Positions 5,190-10,793 of a DNA stretch of 19,354 nucleotides are shown here, piece after piece. The translations under genes and the position numbers were made by a program. Within the stretch, counting starts at the first letter, position 1. Every line of letters begins with the position of its first letter. The stretch is from Acidobacteriota bacterium (lineage in GTDB: Bacteria > Acidobacteriota > Terriglobia > Bryobacterales > Bryobacteraceae). The notes beneath the pieces were generated by a model. It had not been told where the DNA came from and searched no databases. It was given only the letters and a program-made list of their open reading frames with translations. Location of the stretch: the NCBI GenBank assembly GCA_016871135.1, contig VFZQ01000018.1, positions 1-19,354 on the forward strand, given 5' to 3'.

Positions 5190-7204
5190 ACATCTATTTG
5201 GACGAGCGGACTTGCGATTTGTTTCCCTTGATTTTTGCCAAACTGCAAAACACCCATCGGACACACCGTGACGCAGATCCCACAGCCGATGCACGAACTG
5301 TTTGCATTGTTCAATTCTCGTTGCAGCATGGCAAATCGCATCACATCGATTCCAACTTGGCAGTTCCGCGTGCACTCGCCACATGCGATGCACTTGTCGT
5401 TTGCTGTGATCGCAAACCGGCTCCAACCTTTACGCGTAAACCACGCCGAGAAAAGCTCCATCATCTTCGCCAGCGGACACCAATACCGGCACCAAACCTT
5501 GCCGCCCAGAAACGGATACAGTCCCACCGGCAAGATGCCCACCAGCCACACATCGGCGAACAGGTGATAGTATTCCAGCCCCGTTTGCGCGGGCTTCGCC
5601 AGGACCTTGTAGACATCGCTTGCCACCAGCAGCAGCGTTACGACAACTGCCGCGCCCAGCACGATCAGATTCATCCCTTCTAGTCGGATCGCCGCCGCGC
5701 CCTTCGGCGCAAGATGCCGCCAGCGGTCGCCGAACGTTTCCGCCAACCCGCCGCAGCCGCAGATCCACGAACAGTACCGCTTGCCGTACAGCAGCACAAA
5801 TACTGGAATAATCCCGAAGCTCAACAGCAGCCCCCAATAGATCCATACCTGATGCGGATTGCCGATAAACGTGTAAAAGAACAGCGGCCACGCATAGATC
5901 AGCCCGTACGATCGCCACAGGTTGTTCGTAAAGCTCGGATCGCGTGCCAGCGTCTCGCCTAGCCACTGATTCTCCACCGCAATCCGGAACAGAAACTCCG
6001 GAATCAAGAAAAAGAACAGCCACTGAAAACCGATCAACGACACATACCGCCAGATTTGAAACTTGTCGCGCCTGTCGATACCCCAGCGCTTCATCGCCTG
6101 AATGCCGAACACGGTCATCAGCGTTGTGTACAGCACGGTATACCAGAATGACCACCCGCGCCCGCCGAAGCTCACCAGCTTGTGTCCCCAGCCGGTAAAC
6201 GGCCAAAACTCGTTATTGTCGCCGCCCTTGACACCGTAGATGAAGTAACTCGCCGCCAACGCCAGCGCCAAGAACGCCCAACGCCGCCAAGTCCATTCGT
6301 TCTCCAACTGCACGCCGATTTGTTTTAAGAACGCCGCGGGCGGGTCGGCCCCGATCAGCACAAACGCGCGGCCGTACGGCACGTGTTCGCCGTTCACAAT
6401 CGCGTTCGCCTCTTCAAACGTGGTGACCTTCGACTCGCGCAACACGCGAAACTTCGAAAGCTTCGTCCGATTCGCCGCGAACAACCGGTGGAACTCGCGG
6501 CCCCTGTGCACAAGCGTCACGTCATTGCCGCTCTCCGCCAGGGCGGCCGCCGCTTCCACAGCGCTGTTGCCGCCGCCAACGACCAGAATTTTCTCCCCGT
6601 GAAAATGCGAGGGATTGTACAGACGATGATGCACGTTCGCGCGGTCTTCACCTGGTACGCCGAGCTTTCGCACGCTCCCGCGTTGCCCCGTCGCGACGAC
6701 AACCCTCGCCGCCGAATACTCCCCCTTCGAAGTCGTCACGCGCAAAAAGCCGTCATGCTGCGCAAGTCCCGATACCTCTTCGCCCAACCGCACATCAAGC
6801 CGACGCGCCGCCTGGCCCCACTTCGCCAATAATTCCTCGCGCGTCGACTCCGCGAGCCACAACAGACCCGCAACCGGCCGTGACACGGGCTCATCGTAGA
6901 CGATCTTCCCGATCGGAAACTCGGCAATCGTATTTGCTAGCGACGTCTTCTCAAAAACAGCCACTCGCAGTCCGCGCGCCTGCAACGCGAGCGCGCAATT
7001 CAGCCCCGCTGCACCCGAACCGGCGATCGCAACATCGAAGTCGACGTCGCTTCGCCGCTCCAATCCCGCTAGGTACTCGGCGAGCTGATGCCCCTGCTCC
7101 ATCGCCAGTTTTACCACTGGCGCGCCAGCCAGATCGCCGACGATATGTACGCCCGGAACACTCGACTCGAAATGCCCGCCGATCTCCGGCCGGCGCGTGT
7201 CCAT
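5186..7204 (-). CDS. Membrane flavoprotein-polyferredoxin fusion (FAD/NAD(P) reductase plus FixG/NapH/NosR-like ferredoxin)
   Basis: With the chosen start this is 672 residues. An FAD-binding GSGAAG is at 62-67 and a second nucleotide-binding GGGNSAVEAA at 210-219, as in thioredoxin-reductase-like enzymes, but with no CxxC redox pair. About seven membrane segments follow (309-567). These carry the FixG/NosR-type cysteine motifs CSWICGCGG (478-486) and CRYWCP (572-577). Two classical 4Fe-4S sites close the protein: CIACGECTRNC (605-615) and CIGCGICVTVC (638-648). It probably passes electrons from NAD(P)H through FAD and Fe-S clusters at the inner membrane. The first 50 residues look like the C-terminal 'SVPGV.IVGD' end of another flavoprotein, which is unusual. 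ATG 7204 is preferred because GGAG lies 9 nt upstream; ATG 7234 (682 residues) is the alternative. First gene of the SET/ATP-grasp operon. Confidence 0.87.
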   Translation of the reverse strand: MDTRRPEIGGHFESSVPGVHIVGDLAGAPVVKLAMEQGHQLAEYLAGLERRSDVDFDVAIAGSGAAGLNCALALQARGLRVAVFEKTSLANTIAEFPIGKIVYDEPVSRPVAGLLWLAESTREELLAKWGQAARRLDVRLGEEVSGLAQHDGFLRVTTSKGEYSAARVVVATGQRGSVRKLGVPGEDRANVHHRLYNPSHFHGEKILVVGGGNSAVEAAAALAESGNDVTLVHRGREFHRLFAANRTKLSKFRVLRESKVTTFEEANAIVNGEHVPYGRAFVLIGADPPAAFLKQIGVQLENEWTWRRWAFLALALAASYFIYGVKGGDNNEFWPFTGWGHKLVSFGGRGWSFWYTVLYTTLMTVFGIQAMKRWGIDRRDKFQIWRYVSLIGFQWLFFFLIPEFLFRIAVENQWLGETLARDPSFTNNLWRSYGLIYAWPLFFYTFIGNPHQVWIYWGLLLSFGIIPVFVLLYGKRYCSWICGCGGLAETFGDRWRHLAPKGAAAIRLEGMNLIVLGAAVVVTLLLVASDVYKVLAKPAQTGLEYYHLFADVWLVGILPVGLYPFLGGKVWCRYWCPLAKMMELFSAWFTRKGWSRFAITANDKCIACGECTRNCQVGIDVMRFAMLQRELNNANSSCIGCGICVTVCPMGVLQFGKNQGKQIASPLVQIDV

Positions 7205-7213
7205 GTTCGCCGA

Positions 7214-7217
7214 CTCC
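7214..7217 (-). promoter_or_regulatory. Shine-Dalgarno GGAG deciding the start at 7204
   Basis: On the minus strand GGAG lies 9 nt before ATG 7204. ATG 7234 has no comparable purine run. A transcript starting from the -10 candidate at 7244-7252 would leave 7234 almost leaderless but give 7204 a normal leader of about 30 nt. Confidence 0.45.
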
Positions 7218-7243
7218 AGGATTTTTCTCAGCATGCCGCAAGT

Positions 7244-7252
7244 ATTATCGCA
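7244..7252 (-). promoter_or_regulatory. Candidate extended -10 promoter of the six-gene operon
   Basis: The minus strand reads TGCGATAAT, an extended -10 (TGn) followed by a 5/6 match to TATAAT. No convincing -35 is seen, which is tolerated for extended -10 promoters. It lies in the short divergent gap between the flavoprotein-polyferredoxin gene and the small exported protein at 7291. Predicted transcription would begin near 7237. Confidence 0.35.
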
Positions 7253-7290
7253 GACTGTGTGAGAATAATTCCCCGCGGCGGCCACTATCT

Positions 7291-7710
7291 ATGTACATGC
7301 GCCAGTTTGTATGGATCGGGGCCTTGGCTCTGGCCGCCAGCGCCGCGAGTGTCGGCGGCCGCGCCGACTATGTTGGCGGAACCTCGGCCGACTTCGACCG
7401 TCGCGTCTCCGGACGCCTCGTGACCGCCGGCGTCGAGACGCTTCAATTCGTCACAAAGGGCAAATCTGTCGCCATCGCCTACGACCGCATCCACACTCTC
7501 GAATACGGACAGAAGGTCGACCGCCGCTACGTCAGTGCCGTCCTCATATCGCCTTTGTTCCTGCTCGCTAGATCGCGCAAGCACTTTCTCACCCTCGGCT
7601 ACAACGACTCCAGTGGCCGCGAGCAGGCTCTTATATTTCAGGTCGACAAATCCGACGTGCGCGCCGTTCTCGCGAGCCTCGAAGCGCGCACCGGCCGCAA
7701 AGTAACCTAA
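7291..7710 (+). CDS. Small exported protein, conserved-hypothetical type
   Basis: A 139-residue protein. MYMRQ is followed by a hydrophobic, Ala-rich stretch (about residues 6-21), a plausible signal peptide. The mature part begins ADYVGGTSADF and contains two beta-rich blocks: 'SGRLVTAGVETLQFVTKG' and 'SVAIAYDRIHTLEYGQK'. A hydrophobic VSAVLISPLFLLARSRKHFL segment follows, then 'HFLTLGYNDSSGREQALIFQV'. This pattern resembles small uncharacterised exported proteins I associate with Acidobacteriota, possibly a PH-like or beta-sandwich fold; no function is assigned. ATG 7291 and ATG 7297 are both possible starts and neither has a clear ribosome site. It is divergent from the flavoprotein operon (86 bp between starts) and 32 nt upstream of the next exported protein, with which it probably forms an operon. 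Confidence 0.75.
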   Translation: MYMRQFVWIGALALAASAASVGGRADYVGGTSADFDRRVSGRLVTAGVETLQFVTKGKSVAIAYDRIHTLEYGQKVDRRYVSAVLISPLFLLARSRKHFLTLGYNDSSGREQALIFQVDKSDVRAVLASLEARTGRKVT

Positions 7711-7742
7711 CAGGATCAGGAAGCGCGAAAGGCTGGAAAAGG

Positions 7743-8309
7743 ATGAGAGTTGTTCTCTGGCTTACGATTTCACTCGCCGCATTCGGGCAAGAAGACGCCG
7801 AACTGCTGAAGATCAAACGCGTCTTCGTAGAACGACTGCACGGCGGCGATACCGCGCAGCACTTCCGCGAAATGCTGATCAGTTCACTGCAAGCCACCAA
7901 GCTGTTCGTTATCACCGAGAACCCAGAGCGCGCCGACACGATACTCAAGGGCGCATCCGAAGACCTCGTCTACACGGAAACTTTCTCATCCAGCGAAGGC
8001 CTGCACGCTCGCACACAAATCGGTGGCTCGCGATCGACCGGCACAATCCGCGGCGCGTCCGGTCTCAGTGTCGGCGAGCAGGAGTCGACCCGTATCGCCG
8101 AGCGCAAACACGAAGCCTCCGCGTCGGTGCGCCTTGTGAACAAGGACGGCGACGTGATCTGGTCCACGACCCAGGAGTCGCAAGGCGCTAAATTCCGAGG
8201 CGCCAGCGCCGATGTCGCCGCCAAGATCACGCGTCAACTTGCCGACGATTTCACCCGCGCCCGTAAGACTGCTGCGTCGAAATCCTCACCCGTTTCCGCT
8301 GCGCCGTAG
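7743..8309 (+). CDS. Exported protein of unknown function
   Basis: A 188-residue protein with a short N-terminal signal (MRVVLWLTISLAAFGQ; likely cleavage near AFG-QE). The segment 'IKRVFVERLHGGDTAQHFREMLISSLQATKLFVITENPERADTILKG' (given here as the region 24-70) recalls the nucleotide-binding-like fold of CsgG/LpoB-type envelope proteins: a conserved 'x-V-F-V-E' strand, a helix, then a '...ADxxLxG' strand. I regard this as suggestive only. The middle is rich in Ser/Gly/Thr, and the C-terminus (about 160-188) is Lys/Ala/Ser-rich. A good ribosome site (GGAAAAGG) abuts the ATG. The 3' end overlaps the convergent DUF167 gene by 59 bp. Likely co-transcribed with the exported protein upstream. Confidence 0.75.
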   Translation: MRVVLWLTISLAAFGQEDAELLKIKRVFVERLHGGDTAQHFREMLISSLQATKLFVITENPERADTILKGASEDLVYTETFSSSEGLHARTQIGGSRSTGTIRGASGLSVGEQESTRIAERKHEASASVRLVNKDGDVIWSTTQESQGAKFRGASADVAAKITRQLADDFTRARKTAASKSSPVSAAP

Positions 8310-8496
8310 CGCCCGTCACGATCTTCACGTCCTGCCGCGCAACGCCGAAGTGCCCAGCCAAGAAGCCGCACAGCTCGTCGTTGGCGCGCCCGCCCTCCGG
8401 CGCCGACTTCAAGCGAATCTTCAGCGTGCCGTCCGCCATCTCACCCGCCATCTCGGCGCGTGCGCTACGCGGAATTACCTTCACGTTCAGCTCCAC
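8251..8496 (-). CDS. DUF167 / UPF0235 (YggU-like) protein
   Basis: An 81-residue protein with the DUF167 pattern: 'NVKVIPRSARAEMAGEM', 'LKIRLKSAPEGGRANDEL', and 'FGVARQDVKIVTGATAQRKRVRI'. These correspond to the family's V-x-P-x-(A/S) start, A-P-P/E-x-G-x-A-N core and G-x-x-S/A-x-x-K/R-x-V end. Length is close to the family norm (about 90-100). Function is unknown; members are small alpha/beta cytosolic proteins. The start is GTG 8496, which overlaps the stop of the MBL-fold gene by 10 bp, indicating translational coupling. The C-terminal part overlaps the convergent exported-protein gene by 59 bp. Confidence 0.85.
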   Translation of the reverse strand: MELNVKVIPRSARAEMAGEMADGTLKIRLKSAPEGGRANDELCGFLAGHFGVARQDVKIVTGATAQRKRVRISTQQSYGRG

Positions 8497-9425
8497 CGGA
8501 ATGTATCCCCAATCTCAGTCCAACCGATCCGCTTCACCGCGCTACCCGCCGCCGTATGCAGCCGTTCCAACGGCTCATTCAGGGGTTCGTTACTCAAACG
8601 AAACGTCTTATGATGCACCGGCAGCACCATCTCCGCGCGCGCGTCGTTCGCCATTTGCCACGCCTGCTCCGGGTTGCAATGCACCCGGATCCACGGGTTG
8701 TACGCGCCGATCGGGAAAATCGCCAACTCCGGCCTTGCATTATTCGGCAGCTTGCGGAACGAATCGGTAAGCGCCGTATCGCCCGCGAACAACACTTGGC
8801 GGTTATTCACTTTGATCACGTAACCGTTGTAGCCGCGGTAGGTATCGGTCCGCATCCGCGCGCCCCAGTGGCTCACCTCGAACGCCGTAACTTCCGCGGC
8901 GCCGGCCTGCGTGTGCCGCCCCCACCCCAACTCGGTCACGCTTCCATAACGCTCTCCGCGAATTAGGTCCACCGTCGATGACGCCATCACTACGTGGGTG
9001 CCTTTACTCTCCAGCGCTCGCAGCGTTGGCACATCCATGTGATCCATGTGCGCATGCGAAAGCACAATCAGATCGATCTTCGGCAACGACGTCAAAATCA
9101 TCGGCGTGTTGACCAGCCGCTTCACTCCCACGGTAATTGGCCCGATTCCAAGCCCCGCGTATTCGCTGAAAACGGGATCGGTCAAAACCGTCACGCCATC
9201 GATTTTCAGCAACACCGTCGAATGTCCCAGCCACGCCGCGCGCACGCCGCGATCCGGCCAGTTCGAAACATCCACTTGCTTCGGCGGCATCGCCACCGGA
9301 CGCCCCCGCTCGGCCCACCATTGCTTGACGAAGCCCATCGGAATCAGGCGCGAACCCGCGACGACAGCCGCGCCTGCCGCTACCGCGCCCACTGCAACCG
9401 CCCGCCTTGTCCACTTACCAGCCAC
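8487..9425 (-). CDS. MBL-fold metal-dependent hydrolase (UlaG/NAPE-PLD-like), membrane-anchored or exported
   Basis: A 312-residue metallo-beta-lactamase-fold protein. The metal motif SHAHMDHMD is at 123-131; further ligands are His186 (EVSHWG), Asp216 (AGDTA) and His271/272 (PVHHKTF). The domain starts with 'RAAWLGHSTVLLKIDGVTVLTDP', typical of the UlaG/NAPE-PLD-like branch that cleaves phosphodiester or related bonds. The N-terminus (KWTRRAVAVGAVAAGAAVVAG) has twin Arg before a hydrophobic stretch, so it may be Tat-exported or anchored. GTG 9425 is chosen over the first possible start at 9455 because GAGGAG lies 10 nt upstream and the overlap with the molybdoenzyme gene falls to 11 bp. Substrate unknown. 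Operon order: molybdoenzyme, this gene, DUF167. Confidence 0.87.
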   Translation of the reverse strand: MAGKWTRRAVAVGAVAAGAAVVAGSRLIPMGFVKQWWAERGRPVAMPPKQVDVSNWPDRGVRAAWLGHSTVLLKIDGVTVLTDPVFSEYAGLGIGPITVGVKRLVNTPMILTSLPKIDLIVLSHAHMDHMDVPTLRALESKGTHVVMASSTVDLIRGERYGSVTELGWGRHTQAGAAEVTAFEVSHWGARMRTDTYRGYNGYVIKVNNRQVLFAGDTALTDSFRKLPNNARPELAIFPIGAYNPWIRVHCNPEQAWQMANDARAEMVLPVHHKTFRLSNEPLNEPLERLHTAAGSAVKRIGWTEIGDTFRWS

Positions 9426-10038
9426 TGCCGAACCGCTCCTCGGTCCACGGGTCACCGTTCATGTGATACCCGTTGCGTTCCCAGAACCCCGCTTTATCGT
9501 CGGGCATCAATTCGATGCCCGCCAACCACTTCGCCGACTTCCACGCATACAGCCGCGGGATCACCAATCGAACCGGCCCGCCGTGTTCGATCGACAGCGG
9601 CTCACCGTTGTGATGTGTGCAAACCAGCGCGTCTTCGGCCAGGAACTCGTCCAGCGGTAAATTTGTCGTCCATCCGCCGTCGTAACCATATGCAAGCACG
9701 AACTTCGCCTCCGGCTTAACGCCGCCAGCCCGCTCCATCAAGTGCCGCGTCGACACCCCTTCCCACAAATTATCGAGTTTCGACCACCGCGTGACGCAAT
9801 GAAAGTCCGAAAACACTTGCACGCGCGGCAACGCGTTGAACTGCTCCCAATCGAAATCGACGGGGTTGTTGACCAGTCCCAAAATCGACAACCGCCAATC
9901 GGCCGCCGTCACCCGTGGCGGCCCGAACGCGTCGAGGACCGGCCACTTTACCGTTAGCGATTGCCCTGGCGGAATCCGGTTCTCTCGCAGGGTGTCCGGC
10001 GAGATGATCACGCCCGCGGGTGGATTTTTCGTTTCCAT
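9415..10038 (-). CDS. Sulfite-oxidase-like molybdopterin oxidoreductase (cytosolic type)
   Basis: A 207-residue protein matching the short 'sulfite oxidase-like oxidoreductase' type, a single molybdopterin-binding domain without haem or dimerisation domains. 'DWRLSILGLVNNPVDFDWEQFNALP' (48-71) is the domain entry. FHCVTRWS (79-86) holds Cys81, the expected molybdenum ligand. HGGPVRLVIPRLYAWKSAKW (152-171) is the cofactor and anion pocket region. No signal peptide or twin-arginine leader is seen, unlike YedY/MsrP, so it is probably cytosolic. The physiological substrate of this short class is not established. It is the first gene of the three-gene run and diverges from the FGE-like gene with only 18 bp between start codons. 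No clear ribosome site precedes the ATG. Confidence 0.9.
   Translation of the reverse strand: METKNPPAGVIISPDTLRENRIPPGQSLTVKWPVLDAFGPPRVTAADWRLSILGLVNNPVDFDWEQFNALPRVQVFSDFHCVTRWSKLDNLWEGVSTRHLMERAGGVKPEAKFVLAYGYDGGWTTNLPLDEFLAEDALVCTHHNGEPLSIEHGGPVRLVIPRLYAWKSAKWLAGIELMPDDKAGFWERNGYHMNGDPWTEERFGSGW
9436..9441 (-). promoter_or_regulatory. Shine-Dalgarno GAGGAG deciding the GTG start at 9425
   Basis: The minus strand reads GAGGAG, then 10 nt, then GTG. It lies inside the last codons of the sulfite-oxidase-like gene, so the two genes are translationally coupled. Confidence 0.5.
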
Positions 10039-10056
10039 GTTCGGTGTACTAATAGG
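10039..10056. promoter_or_regulatory. 18-bp divergent gap, candidate overlapping bidirectional promoter
   Basis: The whole space between the two divergent ATG codons contains the AT-rich core TACTAATAG. Read on +, ACTAAT matches TATAAT at 4 of 6 positions; read on -, TATTAG also matches 4 of 6. Neither start has a Shine-Dalgarno sequence. Transcripts from such a core would be leaderless or nearly so. Weak evidence; promoters could instead lie inside the opposing genes. Confidence 0.25.
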
Positions 10057-10770
10057 ATGCCAGACGCCGCTGTTAATCCAAAAGACGGTGCGGAGCTTGT
10101 ATTCGTTCCAGCCGGCGAGTTTCAGTTCGGGTTGAACGATACCCAGGTCGCCGAAATCCGAGAACGGTTTCCGGGCACCGCCGCCGGCTACTTAGATTTG
10201 ATGCGCCAAGAGCACCCCGTGACGCTTCCAGTCTTCCGGATCTACAAACATCCCGTCACCGTCGCACAGTATCGGGCGTTCTGCAAAGCGACAGACCGCT
10301 TCATGCCGGACTCCCCTGCGCACGTTTACGAATGGCCCCTGAAATGGACCGATCGTCACCCTGTGACCTATGTCGCCGACTGCGCGGCTTACGCCTCCTG
10401 GGCCGGCGGCACCCTTCCCGCCGAGCAACAGTGGGAAAAGGCGGCGCGTGGTATCGATGCCCGATTCTTCCCGTGGGGCAACGAATTCGATCCCGTAATG
10501 CTTCACAGTGCAATTGCGCCGCATCCGCAGTATCCGTCGACGCCCTGCCCCATCGGAGTATATCCACAAGCAGCCAGTCCATTCGGAATCGAAGACTGCT
10601 GTGGCAATGTCGCCGAGTGGACCTCGACACAGTGGAACAACGACCGCCTCGTACTCCGCGGATCGACCATGCACAACCTGCGGCGCGAGGCTCATTTAGT
10701 CACCGCGCGCGCACACGCCCGCGCCGGGGACTGCCTCAATCTGGTGGGCTTCCGCGTCGTTCTCGGTTGA
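10057..10770 (+). CDS. FGE/SUMF1-fold (formylglycine-generating-enzyme-like) protein lacking the catalytic cysteines
   Basis: A 237-residue protein spanning one FGE-sulfatase domain. Motifs seen are FVPAGEFQFG (16-25), HPVTLPVFRIYKHPVTVAQY (53-72), 'AAYASWAGGTLPAEQQWEKAARG' (110-132), RFFPWGNEFD (136-145), PFGIEDCCGNVAEWTS (175-190) and a final NLVGFRVVLG (228-237). True formylglycine-generating enzymes carry a Cys-x4-Cys pair after the 'RGG(S/A)' strand. Here the segment reads RGSTMHNLRREAHLVTARAH, without cysteines, so formylglycine formation is unlikely. The fold also serves EgtB-like sulfoxide synthases and non-catalytic binding roles, but no EgtB DinB domain is present. ATG 10057 is chosen because the domain starts at residue 10; the longer frame overlaps the divergent gene. 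Role unknown. Confidence 0.85.
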   Translation: MPDAAVNPKDGAELVFVPAGEFQFGLNDTQVAEIRERFPGTAAGYLDLMRQEHPVTLPVFRIYKHPVTVAQYRAFCKATDRFMPDSPAHVYEWPLKWTDRHPVTYVADCAAYASWAGGTLPAEQQWEKAARGIDARFFPWGNEFDPVMLHSAIAPHPQYPSTPCPIGVYPQAASPFGIEDCCGNVAEWTSTQWNNDRLVLRGSTMHNLRREAHLVTARAHARAGDCLNLVGFRVVLG

Positions 10771-10793
10771 CGTGCTCCCGCCGCCAAACCGTT

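Noticed and set aside
4890..5426. A 178-codon frame extending the small exported protein upstream into the polyferredoxin gene.
   Set aside because: The first 79 codons are an out-of-frame reading of the ferredoxin Cys clusters; ATG 5189 with the ATGA overlap and signal peptide is the sensible start.
5186..7285. Using the longest frame, starting at 7285, for the flavoprotein-polyferredoxin.
   Set aside because: The added N-terminal residues (MAAAGNYSHTVCDNTCG) look non-coding, would consume the divergent promoter region, and lack a ribosome site.
10057..10770. Calling the FGE-fold protein a sulfatase-activating enzyme.
   Set aside because: The expected Cys-x4-Cys pair is missing and no sulfatase gene is nearby.
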